A stretch of 64,000 nucleotides of DNA from the NCBI GenBank assembly GCA_017521985.1, contig JAFXAZ010000087.1, positions 1 to 64,000 on the forward strand. The letters are read 5' to 3'. Position numbers and translations under genes: made by a program. The notes beneath the pieces are model-generated. The model saw only the letters and a list, made by a program, of their open reading frames with translations, was not told where the DNA came from and did no database searches. This DNA is from Lachnospiraceae bacterium. Its GTDB lineage: Bacteria > Bacillota > Clostridia > Lachnospirales > Lachnospiraceae. Positions 8,669-18,365 of this stretch are shown here, in pieces (position 1 is the first letter of the stretch; every line of letters begins with the position of its first letter).

Positions 8669-9151
8669 ATGGCAATTCGTAAGATACGTGAAATGGGTGA
8701 TGAGGTTTTAAATAAGGTTTGCAAGGAAGTGAAATTTATGACTCCTAGAACCGAGCAGTTGATTGATGATATGTTTGATACCATGTATGAGTCCGGTGGT
8801 GTTGGACTTGCAGCACCGCAGGTAGGTGTTTTAAAAAGAATTTGTGTCATTGACTGCACCGGTGAAGACCCGATTTTACTTATTAATCCGGAAATCGTGG
8901 AAGCAAGCGGCGAACAGACCGGTCAGGAAGGCTGTTTGTCTGTACCGGGCAAAGCCGCACAGGTAACCAGACCAAATTATGTGAAGGTGAGAGCACAGAA
9001 TATTGACATGGAATGGTTTGAAATCGAAGGCGAAGAATTATTGGCAAGAGCATTTTGCCACGAATTAGAGCATTTAGATGGACATCTTTATGTAGAAAAA
9101 GCAGAAGGACCGTTGCAGGACGTAACTTACGATGATGACGAGGAAGAATAA
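8669..9151 (+). CDS. def: peptide deformylase
   Basis: Def removes the formyl group from the N-terminal methionine of nascent proteins, using a metal (usually iron). The 160 residues contain all three family motifs: GVGLAAPQVG, EGCLSVPG with the metal-binding cysteine, and HELEHLDG with the HExxH metal site. It is twelve bases after priA and three bases before fmt, the expected partner that makes formyl-Met-tRNA. TTAAGGAGAG provides the ribosome site. Confidence 0.96.
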   Translation: MAIRKIREMGDEVLNKVCKEVKFMTPRTEQLIDDMFDTMYESGGVGLAAPQVGVLKRICVIDCTGEDPILLINPEIVEASGEQTGQEGCLSVPGKAAQVTRPNYVKVRAQNIDMEWFEIEGEELLARAFCHELEHLDGHLYVEKAEGPLQDVTYDDDEEE

Positions 9152-9154
9152 TAT

Positions 9155-10084
9155 ATGAAAATAGTTTTTATGGGGACTCCGGACTTTGCCAGTTGCGCAC
9201 TGGAAGCGTTGATTGCGGCAGGTCATGAAATTACAGCGGTGTATACGCAACCGGACAAGCCAAAGGGCAGAGGTAAGGAAGTACAGATGACACCGGTTAA
9301 GATGGTGGCATTAAAGCATGATATTCCGGTGTATCAGCCACGTCGTATTAAAGAGGCAGAGGAAGTAGCCAAATTAAAAGAAATCCCGGCAGATATTTTT
9401 GTGGTGGCAGCCTTTGGGCAGATTTTGTCACAAGAAATTTTGGATATGCCAAAATATGGCTGTGTGAATATTCATGCTTCATTATTGCCAAAATATCGTG
9501 GAGCGGCGCCGATTCAGTGGGCGGTTATTGACGGGGAGGAAAAGACCGGCGTAACCATTCAGCAAATGGAGGCAGGTATCGATACCGGTGATATTTTGTA
9601 CACAAAGGAATGTATACTTGATGCCAAAGAAACAGGAGCAAGCTTGTTTGATAAGCTTATGGTGCTCGGTGCAGAAGCAATTGTAGAAGTGCTGCCGCTT
9701 ATTGAGGCAGGTAAAATTACACCGGTTTCTCAGAAGGAAGAAGAAGCCACCCATGCGGCAAAACTCACCAAGCAACTGGGAGAAATGGACTTTACAAAAT
9801 CTGCCGTTGTGTTAGAACGATTAATTCGAGGTTTGAATTCATGGCCAAGTGCATATACTACCTTTAGGGGCAAGCAGTTAAAAATCTGGGAAGCAGAAGT
9901 AGTACCGGAAGTGCCGGGAAAACCGGGCACCGTGGTAGCAGTGGACAAACAGAGTTTTACAGTTGCTACAGGAGAAGGAAGTCTTAAGATTTTAGAACTT
10001 CAGATAGAAGGTAAAAAGCGCATGCCTAGCAAGGATTTCCTTTTAGGATATCCGGTCAGTGTTGGTGAAATTTTAGGCAGATAG
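9155..10084 (+). CDS. fmt: methionyl-tRNA formyltransferase
   Basis: Fmt formylates initiator Met-tRNA with 10-formyl-THF. The 309-residue protein opens with KIVFMGTPDFA and carries the formyl-THF-binding loop around NIHASLLPKYRGAAPIQ (near 107), including the catalytic Asn/His; a conserved Asp follows in the IDTGDIL segment. The C-terminal OB-like tRNA-binding domain begins near 205. The gene is three bases after def, which is the standard def-fmt pair. Confidence 0.96.
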   Translation: MKIVFMGTPDFASCALEALIAAGHEITAVYTQPDKPKGRGKEVQMTPVKMVALKHDIPVYQPRRIKEAEEVAKLKEIPADIFVVAAFGQILSQEILDMPKYGCVNIHASLLPKYRGAAPIQWAVIDGEEKTGVTIQQMEAGIDTGDILYTKECILDAKETGASLFDKLMVLGAEAIVEVLPLIEAGKITPVSQKEEEATHAAKLTKQLGEMDFTKSAVVLERLIRGLNSWPSAYTTFRGKQLKIWEAEVVPEVPGKPGTVVAVDKQSFTVATGEGSLKILELQIEGKKRMPSKDFLLGYPVSVGEILGR

Positions 10085-10095
10085 AGGTGTAAAAT

Positions 10096-10821
10096 ATGTT
10101 ATTATATGGTTTCGGATTTGGATATCCAATGTTTTATGGCTTTGACAGAACATATCTTTTAGTGTTGGTAGCAGCGATTTTCAGTATGTGGGCCAGTGCA
10201 CGTGTGAATTCCACTTATAGTAAATATGCTAAAGTGCGTTCTATGCAGGGACTTACCGGAGCAGAAGCAGCACAAAGAATTTTATATTACGCCGGGCTAT
10301 CCAATATTCGGGTGGAGCATGTGAGTGGTAACCTGACGGATCACTATGATCCAAAGAGCAAGGTGCTTCGCTTGTCTGACAGTACCTATTCCAGTGCGTC
10401 TGTAGCAGCTATTGGTGTAGCAGCCCACGAATGTGGACATGCCATTCAGGATGCAGAAGGATATTCTCCACTCAGATTGCGCAGTACCTTAGTGCCGGCG
10501 GCAAATCTGGGCAGTAGGTTAGGGATTCCGATTATTTTGTTGGGTGTGCTGTTAGGATCCAATTACACCTTGGTTCAGGTTGGTATCTGGGTATTTTCTC
10601 TGGCAGTGTTGTTTCAGCTTGTGACGTTACCAGTAGAATTCAATGCTTCCAACAGGGCTATGAGAATTTTAGGTGACAGAGGTATGCTTGGTCAGGAAGA
10701 GCTGGGCATGTGCAAAAAAGTATTGTCCGCAGCGGCCATGACTTATGTGGCAGCGGCAGCATCTTCTATCATACAGTTACTGCGTTTGGTCTTGTTATTC
10801 GGACGCAGACGAGATGACTAA
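10096..10821 (+). CDS. membrane zinc metallopeptidase (YugP-like)
   Basis: This 241-residue integral membrane protein matches the neutral zinc metallopeptidase family typified by B. subtilis YugP. A hydrophobic N-terminus (LLVLVAAIFSMWASARV) is followed by the zinc-binding HECGH in AAHECGHAIQD (near 114). Two or three more membrane segments follow (IPIILLGVLLG; VGIWVFSLAVLFQLVT; C-terminal AAAASSIIQLLRLVLLF). Family members in Clostridia commonly sit in this fmt-rsmB interval. The substrate is unknown. Confidence 0.85.
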   Translation: MLLYGFGFGYPMFYGFDRTYLLVLVAAIFSMWASARVNSTYSKYAKVRSMQGLTGAEAAQRILYYAGLSNIRVEHVSGNLTDHYDPKSKVLRLSDSTYSSASVAAIGVAAHECGHAIQDAEGYSPLRLRSTLVPAANLGSRLGIPIILLGVLLGSNYTLVQVGIWVFSLAVLFQLVTLPVEFNASNRAMRILGDRGMLGQEELGMCKKVLSAAAMTYVAAAASSIIQLLRLVLLFGRRRDD

Positions 10822-10852
10822 TATTGAATTTTAGGAAGGACGGAGTTTACAC

Positions 10853-12208
10853 ATGGTAAACACAGTCAATACGAGAGAATTAGTATTGGATATGTTATTA
10901 GCGATTGAGAGGGGTGAGGGCTTTTCCCATAAACTCTTGAAAGACACCTTGGACAAATATGATTATTTGGAACGCAAGGACAAGGCGTTTATGAAGCGCA
11001 TGGTGGAAGGTACACTGGAGCGTCAGATGTATCTGGATTTTATTATTAATGCGTATTCCAATACGCCTGTAAATAAAATGAAGCCTCTTATCCGTTGTCT
11101 TATGAGAATGAGTACCTATCAGCTTCTTTTTATGCAGGTGCCGGACAGGGCAGTGTGCAATGAAGCGGTAAAGCTTGCGGCAAAACGCAAATTTGTAAAT
11201 TTAAAAGGATTTGTAAACGGGGTGCTTCGTAAAATTGCTTCATCTAAGGAAGCACTTCCAACTCCGTCCCGAGAGGATATGGTAAGCTTTTTATCCATCA
11301 CCTATTCCATGCCTGCATGGTTGGTGAAAAAATGGATTGGTGAATTAGGGGAAGAGACCACAGAGGGCGTATTAAAAGAACTTTTGGAAATAAGTCCGGT
11401 TACGATTCGGATGAAAGAAAGTGTCAGTGTAGAAGACAAAGCTGCACTGCTGGAACAGATGAAAGAGCAAGGAATTGAAGTCACAGCCCATCCTTATTTA
11501 CCATACGCATACACCTTGTCTCATTTAGAAGGTATGCATCAGGTTCCGGGATTTTCACAGGGGCTCATTGCAGTTCAGGATGTCAGCAGTATGCTTGCAG
11601 TGGAAGTGGCTGGTATAAAGCCGGGCAGTTTGGTACTGGATGTATGTGCCGCACCGGGAGGAAAAACTATGCTGGCAGCAGAAAAGACCGGAACGGAGGG
11701 AATCGTAATTGCAAGGGATCTTTCTGACATGAAAGTGTCCTTCATCGAAGAAAATGCAGGGAGAATGTGCTTAGACCAGGTACGTGTGCAGGTACAGGAT
11801 GCCACCGTTTTGGATGAGTCCATGATAGAAAAGGCAGACGTAGTTATTGCTGACTTGCCTTGCTCCGGCCTTGGCATTATTGCCAAAAAGCGCGATATTA
11901 AGTACAATGTAACCCCGGAAAGTCTTACAGAATTACAGGCATTGCAGCGTCAAATGTTGGATGTAGTAAGTCAGTATGTAAAACCGGGCGGCACCTTGAT
12001 TTACAGTACCTGTACCATTAATCCGATGGAAAACGAAGAAAATCGTGATTATATTTTAAAAGAGCTTCCTTTTGAAGCGGTAAGTCTGGATGTATATTTA
12101 CCGGACGAATTAAAGAATGAAACCACAAAACAAGGATATTTGCAGTTGATTCCATCTATTCATCAGACGGACGGTTTCTTTATCAGTAAATATCAAAAAA
12201 AGATGTAG
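10853..12208 (+). CDS. rsmB: 16S rRNA (cytosine-967-C5)-methyltransferase RsmB
   Basis: RsmB methylates C967 of 16S rRNA. The 451-residue protein has an N-terminal NusB-like RNA-binding domain (residues 5-135) and a C-terminal Rossmann methyltransferase. Visible motifs are the SAM site DVCAAPGGKT (near 262), ADLPCSGLG (motif IV with the PC cysteine) and STCTINPMENEEN (motif VI with the catalytic TC cysteine). AGGAAGGACGGAG precedes the ATG. It lies in the usual fmt-rsmB-rlmN order. Confidence 0.94.
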   Translation: MVNTVNTRELVLDMLLAIERGEGFSHKLLKDTLDKYDYLERKDKAFMKRMVEGTLERQMYLDFIINAYSNTPVNKMKPLIRCLMRMSTYQLLFMQVPDRAVCNEAVKLAAKRKFVNLKGFVNGVLRKIASSKEALPTPSREDMVSFLSITYSMPAWLVKKWIGELGEETTEGVLKELLEISPVTIRMKESVSVEDKAALLEQMKEQGIEVTAHPYLPYAYTLSHLEGMHQVPGFSQGLIAVQDVSSMLAVEVAGIKPGSLVLDVCAAPGGKTMLAAEKTGTEGIVIARDLSDMKVSFIEENAGRMCLDQVRVQVQDATVLDESMIEKADVVIADLPCSGLGIIAKKRDIKYNVTPESLTELQALQRQMLDVVSQYVKPGGTLIYSTCTINPMENEENRDYILKELPFEAVSLDVYLPDELKNETTKQGYLQLIPSIHQTDGFFISKYQKKM

Positions 12209-12214
12209 ATACAT

Positions 12215-13273
12215 ATGAGTGAAGTAGTATTGGAAAACGACAAAAAAGATATTAAATCGTTAAGTCTGACAGAATTAACAGAAGAATTAAATAATCTGGG
12301 TGAAAAGGCGTTTCGTGCAAAGCAGATATATCAGTGGATGCATGAAAAGCTGGCTCGTTCCTATGATGAAATGACCAACATTTCCAAGGCGTTAAAAGAA
12401 AAGCTAGAGGCAAATTTTGTGTATACCAGCTTGAATATGGTGACCTTTCAGGAGTCAAAAATTGACGGAACCCGCAAATATTTATTTGAGCTGGCAGACG
12501 GCAATGTAGTAGAAAGCGTGTGGATGAAGTACAAGCACGGCAACAGTGTATGTATCTCTTCACAGGTAGGCTGTCGCATGGGCTGTCGTTTCTGTGCATC
12601 TACTTTGGACGGCTTGGAGCGCAATCTTTTACCGGGTGAAATGCTGGATCAGATTTATTATATTGCGAGGCATACCGGTGAGCGAGTTTCTAATATTGTG
12701 GTAATGGGTACCGGCGAGCCAATGGACAATTATGATAACCTGATTTCCTTTATTCGAATGTTGTCCGATGAACATGGCTTAAATATCAGTCAGAGAAATA
12801 TTACGGTATCAACTTGCGGAATTGTACCGCGTATTAGACAGCTTGCAGAAGAGGATTTGCAGATTACCCTTGCCTTGTCCTTACATGCCACAACCGATGA
12901 AAAAAGACGAAAATTAATGCCAATTGCATACACCTATGGTCTTGCCGAGGTGTTGGATGCATGCAAATATTATTTTGATAAAACCGGAAGAAGGCTTACC
13001 TTTGAATATTCTTTGGTGAGAGGTGTCAATGATACCGAAGAGGATTCAAAAGAACTGATTGATTTAGTGGGGCATTTAAATTGTCATGTCAATTTAATTC
13101 CGGTAAATCCGATTGAAGAACGTGATTACAAAGAATCCACAGCACAGGCAATCAAAGCGTTCCAGAGCAGATTGGAAAAAAATCATATTAATGTGACAGT
13201 TCGAAGAGAAATGGGGCGTGACATTGATGGTGCCTGCGGACAGCTTCGTAGAAGACATAAGAAAGAAATGTAA
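12215..13273 (+). CDS. rlmN: 23S rRNA/tRNA adenine-C2 methyltransferase RlmN
   Basis: RlmN is a radical-SAM enzyme that methylates A2503 of 23S rRNA and A37 of some tRNAs. The 352-residue protein has the radical-SAM cysteines in CRMGCRFCAST (CxxxCxxC, near 118), the GTGEPMDNYDN SAM-binding segment, and a C-terminal CGQLR containing the resolving cysteine. It begins six bases after rsmB, and an ACATATG start is supported by the N-terminal SLTELTEELN alignment. Confidence 0.95.
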   Translation: MSEVVLENDKKDIKSLSLTELTEELNNLGEKAFRAKQIYQWMHEKLARSYDEMTNISKALKEKLEANFVYTSLNMVTFQESKIDGTRKYLFELADGNVVESVWMKYKHGNSVCISSQVGCRMGCRFCASTLDGLERNLLPGEMLDQIYYIARHTGERVSNIVVMGTGEPMDNYDNLISFIRMLSDEHGLNISQRNITVSTCGIVPRIRQLAEEDLQITLALSLHATTDEKRRKLMPIAYTYGLAEVLDACKYYFDKTGRRLTFEYSLVRGVNDTEEDSKELIDLVGHLNCHVNLIPVNPIEERDYKESTAQAIKAFQSRLEKNHINVTVRREMGRDIDGACGQLRRRHKKEM

Positions 13274-13288
13274 AGGAGAATCCTTAAG

Positions 13289-14047
13289 ATGCTAGAAGCA
13301 TTTTCTATATCCGATGTGGGAAAAAAACGACAAATAAATCAAGACTGTGTAGATATTTCCGTTACCCCGGTAGGAAATCTGCCCAATTTATTGTTGTTAG
13401 CAGATGGTATGGGTGGACATAAAGCCGGTGACTATGCTTCCAGATTTGCTATTGATACGGTGAAGAAAGAGGTAAATGTCAGTCCGGAAACAAATCCGGT
13501 GCATATTTTTGCTGAGGCCATTGAATATGCCAATACACATTTATATGAAAAGTCCATCAGCAACATAAATTTTCAGGGAATGGGCACTACCTTGGTGGCC
13601 GCTACCTGTAAGGAGAATAAACTGAGTGTGGCAAATATCGGCGACAGTCGTTTATATTTAATCAGACAAAATAAAATGGTTCAAGTGACCAGAGACCACT
13701 CTTATGTAGCAGAATTAGTGCAAAAGGGTGGACTGGATAAAGAAACTGCCAAAAATCACCCAAAGAAAAATTACATTACCAGAGCAGTAGGTGCCTTTGA
13801 AAAGGCAAATGCAGATTATTTTTATGTGGAAACCAAGCCGGAAGACGTGATTTTGATTTGTTCGGACGGTTTGACTAACATGCTATCTGACGAAGAAATT
13901 TTATCCATTATTTATCAGGAACACGATTTGGAATTTACTTGCAATAAACTAGTGCAGGCGGCAAATGAAAAAGGAGGCTTTGATAATATTTCTGTTATTT
14001 TAGCCAAAATTTTAGAAGCCGGAAAGGAGAATCCGATTTATGATTAA
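13289..14047 (+). CDS. prpC: PP2C-family protein serine/threonine phosphatase
   Basis: This is a 252-residue PPM-family, metal-dependent phosphatase that reverses phosphorylation by the adjacent PASTA kinase. Metal-binding acidic residues are visible in LADGMGGHKAGDYAS, ICSDGLTNML and GGFDNISVI, and GMGTTLVAA is the other conserved motif. The first methionine is preceded by AAAGGAG. Its last 8 bases overlap the kinase gene, which is the usual tight coupling of this phosphatase/kinase pair in Firmicutes. Confidence 0.93.
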   Translation: MLEAFSISDVGKKRQINQDCVDISVTPVGNLPNLLLLADGMGGHKAGDYASRFAIDTVKKEVNVSPETNPVHIFAEAIEYANTHLYEKSISNINFQGMGTTLVAATCKENKLSVANIGDSRLYLIRQNKMVQVTRDHSYVAELVQKGGLDKETAKNHPKKNYITRAVGAFEKANADYFYVETKPEDVILICSDGLTNMLSDEEILSIIYQEHDLEFTCNKLVQAANEKGGFDNISVILAKILEAGKENPIYD

Positions 14048-16103
14048 GCTTGGAATGCTTTTAGGTGACCGATATGAAGTTATCGAAAAAATAGGCACTG
14101 GCGGCATGAGTGATGTATATAGAGCAAAGGATCAGAAGCTGAACCGTTATGTTGCGGTAAAGGTTTTAAAGCAGGAATTTAGTGAGAACGGGAATTTCGT
14201 ATCTAAATTTATTGTGGAAGCACAGGCGGCAGCAGGTCTTATGCACCCAAACATTGTAAATGTATACGATGTTGGGGAAGAGGCAGGTATCCATTATATT
14301 ATTATGGAGCTGGTAGAAGGCATTACCTTAAAGAAATATATCGAAAAGAAAGCCAGACTTTCTTTTAAGGAAGCAGTAAGTATTGCCATTCAGGTATCTA
14401 TGGGTATTGAGGCTGCACATAACAACCACATTATTCATAGGGATATCAAGCCACAGAATATTATTATATCCAAAGAGGGCAAGGTAAAGGTTACTGACTT
14501 TGGTATTGCCAAGGCTGCCACCAGCAATACCGTTACTTCTAATGTCATGGGTTCTGTACATTATACGTCTCCGGAGCAGGCAAGGGGCGGTTATAGCGAT
14601 GAAAAGAGCGATGTGTATTCTTTAGGTATCACCTTATTTGAAATGTTGACCGGAAGAGTACCTTTTGATGGAGAAACTACGGTTGCAATTGCAATTAAAC
14701 ATATACAGGAGCCTATGCCAAGTCCTCGTGACTATATCAGTGAAATCCCGGTAAGTGTAGAGCAGATTGTTCTAAAATGCTGTCAGAAGGGAGTAGACCG
14801 CAGATATCAGTCTATGAGTTTGCTGATTGAAGACCTGAAGCAGGCACTTTTAAATCCGGATGAGGATTTTGTACGTATTGTGGACCCGGATGATATGGGT
14901 GCTACCCGTATGATTAATGCAAATGGATGGACCAATGAAATGGATGAGCATCCAATCCATACAACAGGTTCTTTGAAACTTCGCACAGACCGGATTCCGG
15001 AGGAGTTATTAGAAGAAGAAGTGGAAGTGAACGAGCAGGAAAATCGTGCAGAAAAGGTAACTATGGCAGTTATGGTGGTTATAGGTATACTGATTGTATG
15101 TATGATTATGTTTTTGGTATCAAAAATTCTGGGCTTTTTTGATGCTTCTGACCCTAATGAGTTTCAAAGTTCTTCCGTTAGTACCGAAAGTCTTATTGAA
15201 ACCGGCACGGTAAGCAGAGTGGAAATGATTTCTGTAGTTGGGGAAAAAGAAGAAAAAGTAGTTCCTATTTTGCGTGCAAAAGGCTTAAAGGTTGAAATAT
15301 TGGAAGAAGAGTCCCTAGAGTACGGTTCCGGCATTGTTTTAAGAAGTGACGTTGATGCAGGCACCATTTTGAAAGAAGGAGATACGGTTACACTTACGAT
15401 TAGTACCGGAGCAGGTGCTATTCAGATTGAGGATGTGACAGGATATACCTTTGAACAGGCCAAAACAATATTGACACAGCAGGGATTCATTGTAAATAAG
15501 TCTGAAAGCTATAACGATACGGTAGAAAAAGGTAAGGTTATCAGCCAAAACCCGGCAGGCGGACGAAATGTAACAAAAGGCACAGCCGTTGCGCTGGTGG
15601 TTAGTCTTGGAGAAGATAAGGTTCGTGTACCGAAGGTAGTCGGTATGTCTTTAGATTTGGCAAAGAGCGAACTTACAGCTGCCGGTTTCAGAGTAGGAAC
15701 CGTAGAGGAAGTGTATAACAGCAGTGAAGCAGCAGGGCTTGTTTGCTATCAAAGCTATCCGGAAGGCTCCTATATTGAAAAAAACATTTCTATAAACTTA
15801 CAAATCAGCAAGGGGGAGGAGCCGGCTACGTATTATTACAAAGCAAATATTGAAGCACCTTCTGTTACGGAAGCACCGGAATATCGGTCAGGGGACGTGG
15901 TGGACATTTCATTGGTAACTGCGGACGGCAAGATATTATTAAGCACCAGTACCAGTACGTTTCCGATTGCAGCAGATTATACCGGAATTGGTTCTGCTTC
16001 CGGAGTTATTACGATTACGTATTATTATGAAGAAGTAACCCAGGAGGGAAGAGTAAAGCGCTCCAAAAGCTTTACACGTAATGTAGCATTTTCAAAGGAA
16101 TAA
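14040..16103 (+). CDS. prkC: PASTA-domain serine/threonine protein kinase
   Basis: This is a 687-residue membrane kinase of the PrkC/PknB/Stk1 family that senses muropeptides or lipid II and regulates wall growth and dormancy exit. The Hanks-type kinase domain spans about 10-265, with the glycine loop GTGGMSDVYRA, catalytic HRDIKPQN (near 133) and DFGIAKA. A single membrane helix lies near 342-362. Three extracellular PASTA repeats follow (about 395-459, 461-528, 530-597), then an extra C-terminal domain of roughly 90 residues. It overlaps the phosphatase gene by 8 bases and precedes rsgA. Confidence 0.94.
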   Translation: MIKLGMLLGDRYEVIEKIGTGGMSDVYRAKDQKLNRYVAVKVLKQEFSENGNFVSKFIVEAQAAAGLMHPNIVNVYDVGEEAGIHYIIMELVEGITLKKYIEKKARLSFKEAVSIAIQVSMGIEAAHNNHIIHRDIKPQNIIISKEGKVKVTDFGIAKAATSNTVTSNVMGSVHYTSPEQARGGYSDEKSDVYSLGITLFEMLTGRVPFDGETTVAIAIKHIQEPMPSPRDYISEIPVSVEQIVLKCCQKGVDRRYQSMSLLIEDLKQALLNPDEDFVRIVDPDDMGATRMINANGWTNEMDEHPIHTTGSLKLRTDRIPEELLEEEVEVNEQENRAEKVTMAVMVVIGILIVCMIMFLVSKILGFFDASDPNEFQSSSVSTESLIETGTVSRVEMISVVGEKEEKVVPILRAKGLKVEILEEESLEYGSGIVLRSDVDAGTILKEGDTVTLTISTGAGAIQIEDVTGYTFEQAKTILTQQGFIVNKSESYNDTVEKGKVISQNPAGGRNVTKGTAVALVVSLGEDKVRVPKVVGMSLDLAKSELTAAGFRVGTVEEVYNSSEAAGLVCYQSYPEGSYIEKNISINLQISKGEEPATYYYKANIEAPSVTEAPEYRSGDVVDISLVTADGKILLSTSTSTFPIAADYTGIGSASGVITITYYYEEVTQEGRVKRSKSFTRNVAFSKE

Positions 16104-16106
16104 TAT

Positions 16107-17003
16107 ATGCAGGATATTTTTAAAGGAAAAATAACCAAAGGAATTGCAGGTTTTTATTATGTATATGTACCGGGGCAAGGCATGTTTGAGTGCAAGGCCA
16201 AGGGTATTTTCCGAAAGGACAATGTAAAGCCTTTGGTAGGAGATGATGTATCGATTCAGATAATTTCAGGGGAAGGAATGACGGGAAATATCTGTGAGAT
16301 TTTGCCTAGAAAAAGCAGTCTGATTCGTCCGGCAGTTGCGAATATTGACCAGGCAATGATTATCTTTGCCATTCGTAAGCCGGATATAAATTTAAACCTG
16401 CTGGACCGGTTTTTGATACAAATGGAGCAGCAGGATTTAAATACTATTATATGCTTTAACAAAGCAGATTTGGAAAATCAGGATGGGCCAAGCAGTAGGC
16501 GACTGGCAGAAATTTATGCGAAAGCCGGTTACCAGACCTTGGTTATCAGTGCTACGCAAGACGACAGTGTGGAAAAGGTTTTAGCGTGCCTTAAGGGAAA
16601 GACTACCACAGTAGCAGGCCCTAGCGGTGTAGGTAAGTCTACGCTTATTAATCGTTTGCAGCCGGATACGCAGATGGAAACCGGTTGCATCAGCCAGAAA
16701 ATTGAGCGTGGTAAGCATACCACTCGCCACAGCCAGCTGATACCGATTTCCGAGGACACATATATCCTGGATACACCGGGCTTTAGTTCCCTTTCCATAT
16801 TTGATATGGAAAAGGAAGCATTAGAAGCCTACTACGAGGAATTTCAGCCCCTTACCGGAGGTTGTAAATTTACCGGATGTTCCCATATTCACGAACCTGT
16901 CTGCGGTGTGAAGGAGGGATTAAAGAACGGTAAAGTCAGCGCGGAGAGGTATGAAAATTATAAGCTGATTTATCAGGAACTGGCGCAGAAGAAGAAATAC
17001 TAA
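16107..17003 (+). CDS. rsgA: ribosome small-subunit-dependent GTPase A
   Basis: RsgA is a circularly permuted GTPase that proofreads late 30S maturation. The 298 residues run as OB fold, permuted GTPase (G4 NKAD near 112, then G1 AGPSGVGKSTLIN near 172, then G3 DTPGF) and a zinc-binding C-terminus (CKFTGCSHIHEPVCGVK). Three bases separate it from the kinase gene. In Bacillus this slot is followed by rpe and thiN, but here a convergent aminotransferase gene overlaps the last 4 bases. Confidence 0.95.
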   Translation: MQDIFKGKITKGIAGFYYVYVPGQGMFECKAKGIFRKDNVKPLVGDDVSIQIISGEGMTGNICEILPRKSSLIRPAVANIDQAMIIFAIRKPDINLNLLDRFLIQMEQQDLNTIICFNKADLENQDGPSSRRLAEIYAKAGYQTLVISATQDDSVEKVLACLKGKTTTVAGPSGVGKSTLINRLQPDTQMETGCISQKIERGKHTTRHSQLIPISEDTYILDTPGFSSLSIFDMEKEALEAYYEEFQPLTGGCKFTGCSHIHEPVCGVKEGLKNGKVSAERYENYKLIYQELAQKKKY

Positions 17004-18217
17004 TTCTGAACATATCTATCCAGAAATTTTCCCATTCTGCGTATTGCAGTTCTTAATTCTTCTGCCTCAGGCAACATGACAATTCTAAAGTGATCCGGTG
17101 TAGACCAATCAAAACCGCTTCCCGGTACCAGTAGAATATTGGTTGCATGGAGCAGGTCTCTTGCGAACTTCCTATCATCAGTAATGTGAAATTTCTTTAT
17201 ATCCAGCTTTGGGAATATGTAAAAAGCAGCATCGTTTTTTACAAAAGACAGCCCGTTTATTTTTTGAAGTTCGGATACCGTTGCCTCTCTCTGTTCGTAA
17301 ATACGTCCGCCCGGCATAATCATAGATGTGGGAGTTTCCATATCTTTCAGTGCTGCAGTAATCACCAACTGTGCGAGGGTATTAGAGCAGAGACGCAGGC
17401 TTGTCAATTGTATAATTCCCTGCTTATATTCGTTGGTCAGTTCTCTAGGACCGCTGATAACCATCCAACCGCATCGATATCCACAAAGACAGTGAGACTT
17501 GGATAATCCATTCATAGTGATTACCGGTAAATCCGGTGCCAGTGCAGCAAAAGATGTATGCTTTAACCCATCCATTACCAGTCGGTCATAAATCTCATCA
17601 GAGAAAACTAAAAGTCCATGTTCCCTTGCAATATCGGCAATCTGCAAGAGCAGTTCCTCCGGATATAATACACCGGTAGGATTATTTGGATTGATAAGAA
17701 CGATTGCTTTTGTTTTGTCAGTAATTTTTGATTTTATATCCTGAATATCCGGATACCAGTGAGCCTGTTCATCACACACATAAAAAACCGGTTTGCCGCT
17801 GGCAAGATACACGGAATTCCCCCAAAGAGAATAGCTTGGTGACGGTACTAAAACTTCATCCCCCGGATTTAACAGCGGCATTAAGGCAAAGGAAACTACT
17901 TCACTGACTCCGTTACCAATAAAGACATCATCCGGAGTAATGCCCTGTATTCTCTTGGATTTTTGGTATTCACAGATTGCTTCTCTGGCCTGTGGCATAC
18001 CTTTGAAATCACAGTAGCCTACCCCTTTTTCTTCCTGTCCCACCAACGCATCCTCAATGCTTTTTGGCAGTCCAAAACCAAACGTAGCCGGATTTCCGGT
18101 GTTCAATTTTAAAATGTCTATTCCACGACTTTGCATTTCCATTGCCTCTACAAAGAGAGGTCCCCTAATATCAGAATGTACGTTAACCATTCTGTCAGCA
18201 CATTTAATTTGATTCAT
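17000..18217 (-). CDS. alaA: alanine-synthesising aminotransferase (AlaA-type, fold I)
   Basis: A 405-residue class I/II PLP aminotransferase. The opening DIRGPLFVEA and the LNTGNPATFGF segment resemble E. coli AlaA, which makes alanine from pyruvate and glutamate. The PLP lysine is in NGLSKSHCLCG (near 240) and the carboxylate-binding arginine is near the C-terminus (HFRIVMLP). It is divergent from a LysR gene across a 148-bp region with a palindromic operator, so it is probably LysR-controlled. It converges on rsgA with a 4-base overlap and no terminator between. Closely related aminotransferases (aspartate, methionine) are the alternative. Confidence 0.82.
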   Translation of the reverse strand: MNQIKCADRMVNVHSDIRGPLFVEAMEMQSRGIDILKLNTGNPATFGFGLPKSIEDALVGQEEKGVGYCDFKGMPQAREAICEYQKSKRIQGITPDDVFIGNGVSEVVSFALMPLLNPGDEVLVPSPSYSLWGNSVYLASGKPVFYVCDEQAHWYPDIQDIKSKITDKTKAIVLINPNNPTGVLYPEELLLQIADIAREHGLLVFSDEIYDRLVMDGLKHTSFAALAPDLPVITMNGLSKSHCLCGYRCGWMVISGPRELTNEYKQGIIQLTSLRLCSNTLAQLVITAALKDMETPTSMIMPGGRIYEQREATVSELQKINGLSFVKNDAAFYIFPKLDIKKFHITDDRKFARDLLHATNILLVPGSGFDWSTPDHFRIVMLPEAEELRTAIRRMGKFLDRYVQN

Positions 18218-18266
18218 GTTGTTTGTCTCCTGTTTATTTATTTTTTTAATGTTCCTTGTTTACATT

Positions 18267-18306
18267 ATCATATAAGAAGTTTATAATATAGGCAAATACC
18301 TATATT
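18267..18306 (-). promoter_or_regulatory. alaA promoter with overlapping LysR-type operator
   Basis: On the minus strand, TTGCCT (18295-18290), a 17-base spacer and TATGAT (18272-18267) make a promoter for the aminotransferase. A perfect 8-bp inverted repeat AATATAGG...CCTATATT (18285-18306, 6-base centre) covers its -35 box. This has the size and dyad form of a LysR-family binding site, and the divergent gene is a LysR regulator. A TATAAT at 18332-18337 may be its own -10 box. Confidence 0.6.
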
Positions 18307-18365
18307 GAAATATATATTATATTAAAATGACTATAATAAAATGCTAAAGAATACAGGAGAATACG

